DNA of 64,000 nucleotides from the NCBI GenBank assembly GCA_002069975.1, contig MWCJ01000001.1, forward strand, positions 1-64,000. The letters are read 5' to 3'. The DNA is from Bacteroidetes bacterium ADurb.Bin217 (GTDB lineage: Bacteria; Bacteroidota; Bacteroidia; Bacteroidales; UBA1715). A program made the position numbers and the translations under genes. Shown here piece after piece: positions 27,649 through 36,122 of this stretch. Position 1 is the stretch's first letter. Every line of letters begins with the position of its first letter. Under the pieces are notes generated by a model. That model searched no databases. It was not told the DNA's origin and saw only the letters and a list, made by a program, of their open reading frames with translations.

Positions 27649-28571
27649 AAGGACTTGTTGTAAAATCTACCGGGAGTTGGTATCGTGTACTTGCCGATAA
27701 TAGAAGCGTTTTTGAATGTAGAATTAAAGGTAAACTCCGATTGGATGATTCTAAAAGTACCAACCCTATTGCTGTCGGCGATAGAGTAGAATTTACCCTC
27801 GAAGATAATACACGTGGTATTATTTCGGAAATTTTAGAACGAAAAAATTACATCATTCGTAAAGCTTCTAACTTATCTAAACAATCGCATGTAATTGCTG
27901 CCAATGTAGATAGGGCATATTTAGTAGTAACTATTCATAGTCCACAAACATTATTGTCGTTTATTGATAGGTTTTTGGTATCGGCTCATGCGTATGATAT
28001 TCCGTGTACGATTGTAGTTAACAAATACGATACACTAGTTTCTGAGCCCGATATTACTCTGTTTGAAGAGTGGAAGCGAATATATGATTTAGCCGGATAT
28101 GAATTACTTGAAGTTTCGGCACATAGCGGTCATAACATACAAACATTGAAACATCAGATGAAAGGTAATATATGTGTCTTTGCTGGTAATTCGGGCGTTG
28201 GTAAATCTTCACTTATTCATGCTTTAGATCCACAAACGTCTGTAAAAATACAAGAAATTTCTAAAGCTCATAGTAAAGGTCAACATACAACAACGTTTGC
28301 CGAAATGTTTGAGCTCGATTTTGGTGCATATATAATTGATACTCCTGGAATTAAGGCTTTTGGTTTGCTTGATTTTGATACAGATGAACTAGCTCATTAT
28401 TTTCCGGAAATATTTAGGATTTCATCTCGCTGCCAGTTTCATAATTGTACTCATTTGCACGAACCAAATTGTGCTGTTTTGGAGGCTGTAGAACGAGGAG
28501 AAATTCCCGTAAGTCGTTTCGAAAATTATGTTTCTATTTGCTTTGATGAACAAACAAAACATAGAAAATAA
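27645..28571 (+). CDS. rsgA: Ribosome small-subunit-dependent GTPase A
   Basis: Circularly permuted GTPase acting late in 30S maturation. An OB-fold domain (about 1-75) is followed by G4 NKYD (126-129), G1 GNSGVGKSS (181-189), switch region KGQHTTTF, and G3 DTPG (232-235). The C-terminal zinc knuckle has C263, C268, H270 and C276. The G4-before-G1 order is diagnostic. The gene converges on acpH with a 24-nt gap. Confidence 0.96.
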   Translation: MKGLVVKSTGSWYRVLADNRSVFECRIKGKLRLDDSKSTNPIAVGDRVEFTLEDNTRGIISEILERKNYIIRKASNLSKQSHVIAANVDRAYLVVTIHSPQTLLSFIDRFLVSAHAYDIPCTIVVNKYDTLVSEPDITLFEEWKRIYDLAGYELLEVSAHSGHNIQTLKHQMKGNICVFAGNSGVGKSSLIHALDPQTSVKIQEISKAHSKGQHTTTFAEMFELDFGAYIIDTPGIKAFGLLDFDTDELAHYFPEIFRISSRCQFHNCTHLHEPNCAVLEAVERGEIPVSRFENYVSICFDEQTKHRK

Positions 28572-28572
28572 A

Positions 28573-28597
28573 TTAACGTCAACTTCTCTGTTGAATT
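28573..28597. repeat. 25-bp intergenic repeat, copy 1
   Basis: Begins TTAACGTCAACTTCT, ends TGTTGAATT and differs at one base from 34053-34077. It contains the inverted pair TCAAC/GTTGA with a 6-base loop. It fills the gap between the convergent rsgA and acpH genes and touches the acpH stop. Confidence 0.7.
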
Positions 28598-29174
28598 ATT
28601 CCTTTTGTTGAGCAACAAAGTTCTGTAATTCGGGAAAAAATTCCTGAAAATGTAATTCTAATTCTTTATAATTTCTTTTAAAAACATCAATGCATTCCAT
28701 AGTGTGTTGCGGTAAGCTTGTGCGAGTTGCCATTCGAGATAATACTTTTTCTAAACCATAAAATGATGCATAGTAGCGCATCCAATTGTTGTATACTAAA
28801 GAAGGAATAAGTTGTTGTGCCCGTTTCGGTACTAGGTGGTAGTATTTTAGTAGACTGTTGTATGTAAATTCAATAAATACGTCGCGTTGAATATTGGTAT
28901 ATGAGTTCCAATGTGTGGAGAGTAAGTGGTCGTATAGTATGTCAACTATAATTCCAGCATATCTTCCGTAAATTGGTTTAAAAATTAGAATGCTTTGTTT
29001 TACAATAGTTGAATTATCGGCAAAATTATCGATACTTCTATGCAATAAAATTCCTTTTTGTATTGCAGGAGGGTAAAGGGTATGAGAATTGCCTTTTACA
29101 AAATCACCTAAAAAATTTCCAACAATAACTTGTTCATCAGTTCCCGACAGAAATGAATGTGCTAATGAATTCAT
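28596..29174 (-). CDS. acpH: Acyl carrier protein phosphodiesterase-like protein (AcpH/DUF479)
   Basis: 192 residues of the HD-like AcpH family (PF04336), which removes the phosphopantetheine arm from acyl carrier protein. Family signatures: LAHSFLSGTDEQVIVGNFLG near the start, DFVKGN, IQKGILLHRSIDNFAD (His and Asp candidates for the metal site) and IVDILYDHLL. Bacteroidetes members are usually annotated only as DUF479, so substrate is inferred from the family. It overlaps lpxK by 4 bp (ATGA). Confidence 0.82.
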   Translation of the reverse strand: MNSLAHSFLSGTDEQVIVGNFLGDFVKGNSHTLYPPAIQKGILLHRSIDNFADNSTIVKQSILIFKPIYGRYAGIIVDILYDHLLSTHWNSYTNIQRDVFIEFTYNSLLKYYHLVPKRAQQLIPSLVYNNWMRYYASFYGLEKVLSRMATRTSLPQHTMECIDVFKRNYKELELHFQEFFPELQNFVAQQKE

Positions 29175-30199
29175 TTGGAAATGTGTGTTTGAATGAGTGA
29201 TTGGAATTCGGTTTCGGAATCATTCAAGAATGTAATTCCAATTGATAAAACATATATTGGTAATTGATTTCGTGTAATTTCAAGAATTTTAGGAGCATCT
29301 TTTTCTGTTGTTACTATGGTAGTTCTATATGTTTTGTATTGTTGTAAAATTAATGCATAATCATCGTTGGTGTATATATGATGGTCGGCAAAATTTAGAT
29401 GTGTTATATCTTTACAGTATTGCGATATAAACGTATACATTGGTTTCGGTTGGGCTATACCGGTTACCAACAATATGTGTTTGCTCGAAAGTATTGTTGG
29501 AATATCATGTTGCTTTTTACTCTCAGCTTCATAAATTGAAGTATATTTGATTGTTGTAAAAAAAAGAGTTTGTTTGGTAATGTGCAATTTTCTTTTCCAC
29601 ATTTCCATTTCTGTATTTGTAAGGTTATTTGGACATTTTGTAATAATAATGCTGTGAGCTCTCTCTAATGCGTAAGTTCCCTCGCGGAGCATACCTCCCG
29701 GGAAAACGCAATCATTCCAAATAGGTCTGTTGTAATCTATTAATACAATATTTAGTCCTGATTTTATAGCACGGTGTTGAAATGCGTCATCGAGAATTAT
29801 TGCTTGAATAGTAGGATTGTCTTGTAATAATTTGGTAACACCTAAAACACGTTTTTCGCATACAGCAACGTTTGTTTTTTGTAATTTTTTGTATAAAAAG
29901 TATGGTTCATCGCCTAATTCATCAACCGTAGTTAAAGGGCTGGCTAACAGGTACCCTTTGGTTTTTCGTTTATAGCCTCTACTTAAAATTGCTGTGCGAA
30001 ATGTGTCTTGCAGCAATGAACATATATATTCCACATGAGGAGTCTTGCCTGTTCCACCTACGGTAATATTACCAACACAAATAGTAGGCGTTGTAAACGA
30101 TGTTGATGAATACAAACCTGTATCATAAGCCTTGTTACGGAGGTATGTTAGTGTCCAATATAAAGGGGAAAATACACAGAAGATTCTTTGAAATTTCAT
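29171..30199 (-). CDS. lpxK: Tetraacyldisaccharide 4'-kinase
   Basis: Inner-membrane kinase phosphorylating the 4' position of the lipid A precursor. The P-loop is GGTGKTP at 48-54, following CVGNITV. AILSRGYKRKT and LGDEPYFL are standard LpxK motifs, and ILDDAFQHRAI holds the catalytic-region DDxxQH. 342 residues is normal. It lies between sppA (16-nt gap) and acpH (4-bp overlap), giving an envelope-lipid operon. Confidence 0.95.
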   Translation of the reverse strand: MKFQRIFCVFSPLYWTLTYLRNKAYDTGLYSSTSFTTPTICVGNITVGGTGKTPHVEYICSLLQDTFRTAILSRGYKRKTKGYLLASPLTTVDELGDEPYFLYKKLQKTNVAVCEKRVLGVTKLLQDNPTIQAIILDDAFQHRAIKSGLNIVLIDYNRPIWNDCVFPGGMLREGTYALERAHSIIITKCPNNLTNTEMEMWKRKLHITKQTLFFTTIKYTSIYEAESKKQHDIPTILSSKHILLVTGIAQPKPMYTFISQYCKDITHLNFADHHIYTNDDYALILQQYKTYRTTIVTTEKDAPKILEITRNQLPIYVLSIGITFLNDSETEFQSLIQTHISK

Positions 30200-30215
30200 T
30201 GAGAAAATGTATACA

Positions 30216-31994
30216 TTAATTAATTTTTAGAATATACGGTAGTTGCATATATATTCCTTGTTGTTTCGGAATCTCTTTGGTTAACGTACTTATTTGTGCA
30301 ATTTCTTTACCGAATAAAGCTTCAATTTCTTTTGATAGAGATTGTTGTCCTGATATTTTATCGAGAATAATTTCAATTGCAGATTTTTGTTCCGGATAGA
30401 TTTGGAGGTTATAATTACCTCCTAATTGAGCTTTTTTGTCAGCTATTGCTATGGCTGTATTTACGCCTCCGATAGTGTCTATCAGACCAATTTTTAAAGC
30501 ATCGGTTCCACTCCAAACTCTACCTTGAGCAATTGTTTCTACTTGCTGTATAGATAATTTACGGCCTTGAGCAACACGTTCTTTAAATGTAGTATAGGTG
30601 TTTTCAATATTTTTTGAAATTACCGCATGTTCATAACTGCTAACTTTTCGTGCAGGACTACCTAAATCGGCATAAGAACTTGAATTAACAGTATCTATAC
30701 TAACACCAATTTTGTTAAATAATTCCTGTGTGTTAAACAGCATGCCAAAAACACCTATGGACCCCGTTATGGTTGTAGATTCTGCAACAATAACGTGAGC
30801 AGGGCATGCAATATAATATCCACCCGAAGCTGCAACATCGCCCATTGATACAATTGTAGGTTTTGCTTGTGCTGCTAATGAAACTTCATGCCATATTGAT
30901 TCCGAAGCAAGAGCAGACCCTCCACCTGAATTAATACGCAATATTATAGCTTTTACCGTACTATCTTTTCGAGCGTTTCGAATAAGTTCGCAAAACGATT
31001 CGCTGTAAATGCCGGTATTATCTCCTTTGCCCGATTGAATAGTTCCCGAACCAATAATGAGTGCAATTGTGTTTTTATTTTGATTATTGGTTTTTTCAAT
31101 TTCACGACACATAGGAATGTATGAATCTAATGTTACAAATGATATGTCGTCTTTTTGTTCTATTGCAATTCTTTTTTTGAGGGTGGTTATAAAATCATTA
31201 TAATAAAGAAGGGAATCAGTAAGTCCCAATGCATAAGAGTTTTCGGCATTCCATACCAAAAGTGAGTCTGCAATAATTGATAAAGGTTTTTTTATATGAG
31301 AACGTTGTGTCTGAATTGATTCTGTATATTTTTTCCACAAATTCGAAACAAGAGCTTGTATTTGTTCCCTATTTTCGGCACTCATTGTATTTGACGTAAA
31401 CGATTCTACATAGCTTTTATATTTACCTACTTTAAAAACTACCGGTTCTACCCCAATTTTATCCAATAAATTTTTGAACGAAACAAATTGTGAGGATATG
31501 CCCGAAAGTTCAAACATTCCCTGTGGATTTATAAATATACTATCGGCAACCGAAGCGAGTAAATATGATTTCTGCGTATACATATCACTGTAAGCATATA
31601 TAAATTTGCCCGATGTTTTAAAATCTAATAAAGCTTTGCGAATTTCATTCAATGTTGTGTATCCCGCTTGAATTATATCGGTATGTAAAACTATTCCAGT
31701 TATTTGTGTATCTGTTTTTGCATGATGTATGGCTTGTAATATATCATGAATTCCTAAAATTGATGAATTGTCGCTTAAAGGTGAAATACCTTGAAAAGGA
31801 TTTGTTTCCGATAATTCTTGGATAGGTTCGTGAAGACGAATAAGTAGTAGACTTTTATCTTTAATTTCAATATCGGTAGTGTTACTCGAAGCTATAATTC
31901 CTGCTACAACAATAAAAATAATGAGAACAAACAATGCTAAGCCTAAAAAAGTTCCCGATGCGGTAACGAATAAATATTTAAAAAAACGTTTCAT
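30216..31994 (-). CDS. sppA: Signal peptide peptidase SppA, 67K type
   Basis: Membrane-bound serine protease with a Ser-Lys dyad that digests released signal peptides. One N-terminal membrane helix (about 14-36). The general-base lysine is K193 (GKYKSYVESF) in the first half and the nucleophile is S390 (GDVAASGGYYIA) in the second. This split of the dyad across a tandem duplication is typical of the long form. 592 residues matches E. coli size. First gene of the sppA-lpxK-acpH unit. Confidence 0.94.
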   Translation of the reverse strand: MKRFFKYLFVTASGTFLGLALFVLIIFIVVAGIIASSNTTDIEIKDKSLLLIRLHEPIQELSETNPFQGISPLSDNSSILGIHDILQAIHHAKTDTQITGIVLHTDIIQAGYTTLNEIRKALLDFKTSGKFIYAYSDMYTQKSYLLASVADSIFINPQGMFELSGISSQFVSFKNLLDKIGVEPVVFKVGKYKSYVESFTSNTMSAENREQIQALVSNLWKKYTESIQTQRSHIKKPLSIIADSLLVWNAENSYALGLTDSLLYYNDFITTLKKRIAIEQKDDISFVTLDSYIPMCREIEKTNNQNKNTIALIIGSGTIQSGKGDNTGIYSESFCELIRNARKDSTVKAIILRINSGGGSALASESIWHEVSLAAQAKPTIVSMGDVAASGGYYIACPAHVIVAESTTITGSIGVFGMLFNTQELFNKIGVSIDTVNSSSYADLGSPARKVSSYEHAVISKNIENTYTTFKERVAQGRKLSIQQVETIAQGRVWSGTDALKIGLIDTIGGVNTAIAIADKKAQLGGNYNLQIYPEQKSAIEIILDKISGQQSLSKEIEALFGKEIAQISTLTKEIPKQQGIYMQLPYILKIN

Positions 31995-32033
31995 TGCGTA
32001 TATATTTATGTTTCTTTTGTATAAGATTTCTTA

Positions 32034-32041
32034 CAAATGTA
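32034..32041 (-). promoter_or_regulatory. -7 element for the sppA operon
   Basis: On the minus strand TACATTTG lies 40 nt before the sppA start. No TTG at -33 was found. It overlaps the spurious upstream ATG of folK. Confidence 0.4.
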
Positions 32042-32090
32042 CTTGTATTGTTTGAATAAGAAAACAGAAACAGTAAAAATTATTATTGAT

Positions 32091-32585
32091 ATGAATCATG
32101 TTTGGTTGTTATTAGGAGCAAATTTGGGAAATGAGTTGCAATTATTTTCGCAAGCTATTGCAGCTATTGAATCTCAAATTGGTGTGTGTGTTGCTCAATC
32201 ATATGTATATACAAGTCCGCCCTGGGGATTTAGCCATGCAAATAAGTTTTATAATCAAGCTTTGGAAGTAAAAACAGAATTATCTGCCGAATCTGTGTTA
32301 CAAGCTTGTTTGTTAATAGAGCAAGACTTAGGCAGAACGCGTAAATTCAACAGTGGATATCAAGCAAGAATTATTGATATTGATATAGTATACTATAATT
32401 CAAGTATTATAGATTTAGAGTATTTGCATATACCACATTCGCTTATGCATACTCGCAAATTCACTCTCGTACCTTTGAGTGATATTGCCCCAGAGTATAT
32501 GCATCCTATTTTGCATAAAACAACACTTCAACTATTGGCTGAATGTGTGGATGATGCAACTGTTACGCGATTGGAGGGGGAGTAA
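32091..32585 (+). CDS. folK: HPPK: 6-hydroxymethyldihydropterin pyrophosphokinase
   Basis: Folate biosynthesis: transfers pyrophosphate from ATP to 6-hydroxymethyl-7,8-dihydropterin. The N-terminus LLLGANLGNE is standard, YTSPPWGF is the substrate loop, and YQARIIDIDIV contains the metal-binding aspartates D96 and D98. The frame continues up to an ATG at 32037, but that adds a poorly matching N-terminus, so the ATG at 32091 (165 residues) is chosen. It converges on nhaD with a 3-nt gap. Confidence 0.93.
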   Translation: MNHVWLLLGANLGNELQLFSQAIAAIESQIGVCVAQSYVYTSPPWGFSHANKFYNQALEVKTELSAESVLQACLLIEQDLGRTRKFNSGYQARIIDIDIVYYNSSIIDLEYLHIPHSLMHTRKFTLVPLSDIAPEYMHPILHKTTLQLLAECVDDATVTRLEGE

Positions 32586-32588
32586 TTA

Positions 32589-33923
32589 TTAATTGAACAA
32601 TATAAATGTTCCAGCACCAGCTAAATAGCCAATTAATGCTAATAAGCTTATTTTTTTAAGATACCACATAAAGTCAATTTTTTCTAAACCCATAGCAGCA
32701 ACACCTGCTGCAGAACCTATTATAAGTATACTGCCTCCTGTTCCCGCACAATATGCCAAAAACTCCCAAAATGTACCGTCTACCGCAAAAACTCCTGCCG
32801 ATTGTATGGAATACATTCCCATAGACCCGGCAACTAATGGAACATTGTCAATTATGGAAGAAAGAATTCCTATTACAATATTTATAACATACACATTTTT
32901 ATTGGTAACATCGTCGAGCCAGCCGCCTAATTGTGCTAGATGACCTGCAGATTGTAATGCTGCAACTGCAGATAAAATACCCATAAAAAAGAATATTGTT
33001 GGGGTATCTATGCGTTTGAGGACATTATATACATTCAGTTTTTTTCTATATTCAGGTGCTTTTTTAGCAAGCATAATTTCGGTAGTAATCCATAATATGC
33101 TTAATCCTAAGAGCATTCCCATAAATGGAGGTAAATGAGTGTAGGTTTTAAATATTGGTACAAATAATAAACTACCAACACCAATGGCAAAAATTATTTT
33201 TCGGTGTCGAACACTCGTATATTCCTTTTCGTCATTTTCTTTTTTTGGTTTTTCTATAGTGCCTTTCAATATAAAACTAAGAATAGTAAGAGGTACTACA
33301 ATGTTAATAATACTTGGTAATAGTAACGATTTTATAATAGCTGCTGCTGTTACTTGACCGCCAATCCAAAGCATTATGGTAGTTACATCACCTATGGGCG
33401 ACCATGCTCCGCCGGCATTTGCTGCTATTACAATAATGCTGGCAAACATCCATCTGGTTTTTTTGTCGTCTATTAATTTTCGTAACAATGCTATCATTAC
33501 TATGGTTGTAGTTAAATTATCGAGAGCTGCCGACATGAAAAAGGTTATAACCCCAATAATCCACAAAAGTTTTACTTTTTTCTTTGCAGTTATTTTGTCG
33601 GTTATTATTTTAAACCCTTCGTGTTGGTCTACAACTTCTACTATAGTCATCGCTCCTAATAAGAAAAATAGAATTTGAGCAATTTCTATAATATGATGTT
33701 CGAGTTCTTCAACAATAAAATGTGTGATGTCTACAGATCCTTGAGTTGCTGTCCAACTTGGGCTAAACCCAAGATTTAAAATTGTGGTATTGTTGAGCAT
33801 GTATACTGTCCATAACGCAACACCAATAAATAATGCACTTGCTGCTTTGTCAATTTTAATTGTATGTTCCATTGCTATAGCTGTATAGCCGAGAACAAAA
33901 ATGAGAATCATTAAATAAAACAT
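32589..33923 (-). CDS. nhaD: Na+/H+ antiporter NhaD
   Basis: 444 residues with about 11-12 membrane helices, ion-transporter superfamily. Motifs supporting NhaD: MSAALDNLTTTIVMIALLRK, NAGGAWSPIGDVTTIMLWI and SSIIDNVPLVAGSMGMY, the last two being the re-entrant half-repeats with Asp and Asn in the transport path. It exports Na+ or Li+ in exchange for protons and supports pH and salt homeostasis. A monocistronic minus-strand gene. Confidence 0.92.
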   Translation of the reverse strand: MFYLMILIFVLGYTAIAMEHTIKIDKAASALFIGVALWTVYMLNNTTILNLGFSPSWTATQGSVDITHFIVEELEHHIIEIAQILFFLLGAMTIVEVVDQHEGFKIITDKITAKKKVKLLWIIGVITFFMSAALDNLTTTIVMIALLRKLIDDKKTRWMFASIIVIAANAGGAWSPIGDVTTIMLWIGGQVTAAAIIKSLLLPSIINIVVPLTILSFILKGTIEKPKKENDEKEYTSVRHRKIIFAIGVGSLLFVPIFKTYTHLPPFMGMLLGLSILWITTEIMLAKKAPEYRKKLNVYNVLKRIDTPTIFFFMGILSAVAALQSAGHLAQLGGWLDDVTNKNVYVINIVIGILSSIIDNVPLVAGSMGMYSIQSAGVFAVDGTFWEFLAYCAGTGGSILIIGSAAGVAAMGLEKIDFMWYLKKISLLALIGYLAGAGTFILFN

Positions 33924-34025
33924 AGGAAAATAGTATTTGAATAATTTTTTTTATATTAAAAAACCATGTAAAAATATATAATATTAGTATTGAACTTTAT
34001 TTTTTACTCGTTTTTTTTAGAAAAT

Positions 34026-34077
34026 ATTTAGAAACTGTTTAAATTTCATTATTTAACGTCAACTTCTATGTTGAATT
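34026..34077. repeat. Composite intergenic repeat (shared with 55.8 kb and 28.6 kb)
   Basis: The left 30 bases (34026-34055, with GAAACTGTTTAAATTT) match 55810-55839 at 28 of 30 positions. The right 25 bases (34053-34077) match 28573-28597 at 24 of 25. The two halves are contiguous here but separate elsewhere, so this copy links two repeat families. Confidence 0.7.
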
Positions 34078-34094
34078 CCTAGGTAACTTAAGTA

Positions 34095-34147
34095 CTTGCT
34101 AACTTTCTAAACTTTCAAATTCATTCAACGTTCAATCTTCAAACTTT
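34095..34147. repeat. AACTTTC/TTCAA low-complexity repeat
   Basis: Irregular repetition of AACTTTC, TTCAA and similar words. The reverse complement contains TTTGAAAGTTT, also found twice at 58154-58184. Non-coding and just ahead of the CLC promoter. Confidence 0.55.
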
Positions 34148-34152
34148 TTTAG

Positions 34153-34160
34153 TATATTTG
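34153..34160 (+). promoter_or_regulatory. -7 element for the CLC gene
   Basis: TATATTTG, 44 nt before the ATG at 34205. No TTG at the -33 distance. Confidence 0.5.
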
Positions 34161-34204
34161 CCTTTCAAAAAAAATAGCATAAGTAATGCTACTAAAACAT
34201 TACT

Positions 34205-35989
34205 ATGAAAATAAATCAAAATAAATTACTTATACAGTTTCTTCGTTGGAGATTGCAACATGTTACCGATAAGCAATTTGTATATATATTAAGTGTTGTT
34301 ATCGGATTAATTGTAGGGGTAGCTGCTGTAGTGTTAAAAACACTAGTACATGCTATTCGTCATTTGGTACACATATGGTCGCCATTCGAAGAGGGAAATT
34401 TTTTGTATTTTTTCTTACCTATGGTAGGTATAGCGGCTGCTGTATTGTTTATGAAGTATATAGTTAAAAGTAATATACGACATGGCGTGCCAAGTGTATT
34501 GTATGCTATATCTATGGAACAGGGGAAAATAAAGCCTCATCAAACATTTTCTTCAATTATTACCAGTGCTCTTACTGTTGGGTTTGGTGGTTCTGTTGGA
34601 TTGGAAGGTCCGAGTATAGTTACCGGGGCTGCAATAGGTTCTAATGTTGGTAGAATATTACGGTTGAAATACAAACAAATAATTTTACTTATTGGTTGTG
34701 GTTCGGCAGGGGTAATGGCTGCGATATTTAATGCTCCGGTTGCTGCACTGGTGTTTGCTCTTGAAGTTATTGTACTTAATCTTGCAATGAGTTCTATAGT
34801 GCCACTATTATTAGCTTCGTCGGCAGCTACACTTACTTCATATTTTTTTGTAGAACAAGATGTATTGTTTCATGCCGTAGAATTATTTAATAAAGGCTAC
34901 GAAATTCTCGATGTGCCATCGTTTGTTGTTTTGGGGGTATTTACCGGTTTAGTGTCGGTGTATTTCAAACGAATGTACATAGCTATAGAAGCTAAATTCG
35001 AAAAAATTGAAAGTCGTAAACATCGGTTGTATATAGGTGGAGGTTTATTAGGATTATTGTTGTTTTTCTTCCCTTCATTATATGGCGAAGGATATGAATT
35101 TATAAATATGGCATTTCGTGGCGATTATTCTTTCTTATTTGCCAATAGTATTTTTGTAATATTTGAAAAAAGCTTTCTGCTTACGTGTGTCTTGTTTTGT
35201 GCTGTAATTTTAATTAAAGTTATAGCTTCTTCACTTACGTTTGGCGCCGGAGGGGTAGGAGGAATTTTTGCCCCTTCTTTATTTATTGGAGCCATTGTTG
35301 GCTTGTTTTTTTGGTATGTGTTCGAGTATTTTCAAATAGATGCTCCGGTTACGTTATTTGTATTGCTTGGTATGTGTGGAACTATTGCAGGGGTATTACA
35401 TGCTCCACTTACCGGTATTTTCCTTATAGCTGATATTACCAGTGGGTATGGCTTGTTTGTTCCTCTTATGATAGTGTCTGCAGTATCATATGCTACTGTT
35501 CGTATTTTCGAAAATAATTCGGTGTATACTTATTTGTTGGCAAAACGCAAGCAGTTAATCACACATAACAAAGATCAATCGGTTTTAACATTATTGCAAA
35601 TTAAGAAACTTATTGAAACGGATTTTAACACCGTGCACGTAAATGCTACTTTAGGAGAACTAATAGAGGTTATAAAATATGCAAAACGCAATATTTTCCC
35701 GGTAGTTGACGACGATGGTGTGTTGCACGGAATTGTAAAATTAGACGATATTCGACATATTATGTTTTCGCCCGAAAAGTATAATAAAATTGATGTGCGT
35801 ACGGTAATGCATATGCCTAAATATTATTTTTCTCCCACCGACGATATGGACGATGTGGTTGCGGTTATCCAAAAAAGCGGTCATTTTAATTTCCCTATAC
35901 TCGACAATGGTAAGTATATAGGGTTTATCTCTCGTGCAACTGTCTTCTCCGAGTATCGAAAAATTTCAGAGTTTTTTTCGGAAGAATAA
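34205..35989 (+). CDS. CLC-type chloride channel/transporter with CBS domains
   Basis: 594 residues. A CLC membrane domain (about 25-450) carries GSVGLEGP at 129-136, with E134 as the gating/proton glutamate, and GAGGVGGIFAPS at about 347-358. Retention of E134 suggests a Cl-/H+ exchanger or a gated channel. The position of the central chloride-binding serine (GSGIP in E. coli) reads RHGVP here, as in another known bacterial clade. Two CBS domains (about 470-594) follow and may bind adenine nucleotides. Single-gene unit. Confidence 0.92.
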   Translation: MKINQNKLLIQFLRWRLQHVTDKQFVYILSVVIGLIVGVAAVVLKTLVHAIRHLVHIWSPFEEGNFLYFFLPMVGIAAAVLFMKYIVKSNIRHGVPSVLYAISMEQGKIKPHQTFSSIITSALTVGFGGSVGLEGPSIVTGAAIGSNVGRILRLKYKQIILLIGCGSAGVMAAIFNAPVAALVFALEVIVLNLAMSSIVPLLLASSAATLTSYFFVEQDVLFHAVELFNKGYEILDVPSFVVLGVFTGLVSVYFKRMYIAIEAKFEKIESRKHRLYIGGGLLGLLLFFFPSLYGEGYEFINMAFRGDYSFLFANSIFVIFEKSFLLTCVLFCAVILIKVIASSLTFGAGGVGGIFAPSLFIGAIVGLFFWYVFEYFQIDAPVTLFVLLGMCGTIAGVLHAPLTGIFLIADITSGYGLFVPLMIVSAVSYATVRIFENNSVYTYLLAKRKQLITHNKDQSVLTLLQIKKLIETDFNTVHVNATLGELIEVIKYAKRNIFPVVDDDGVLHGIVKLDDIRHIMFSPEKYNKIDVRTVMHMPKYYFSPTDDMDDVVAVIQKSGHFNFPILDNGKYIGFISRATVFSEYRKISEFFSEE

Positions 35990-36122
35990 TTGTTAACTTT
36001 TTTGTATAAAATTTATTTGGTAAATTCAGTAAATTTTAATTAATTTGTTAGGAATTGCAACTATTTCGGTTCGAAATGAGTCTTGCAGTAGTATTCTAGT
36101 GTTTATTTGAAACTGTTTATAT

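Noticed and set aside
34205-35989. Loss of the chloride-binding serine as a novelty in the CLC protein
   Set aside because: The HGVP form is known in another bacterial CLC clade, so it is noted in the annotation but not reported as unusual.
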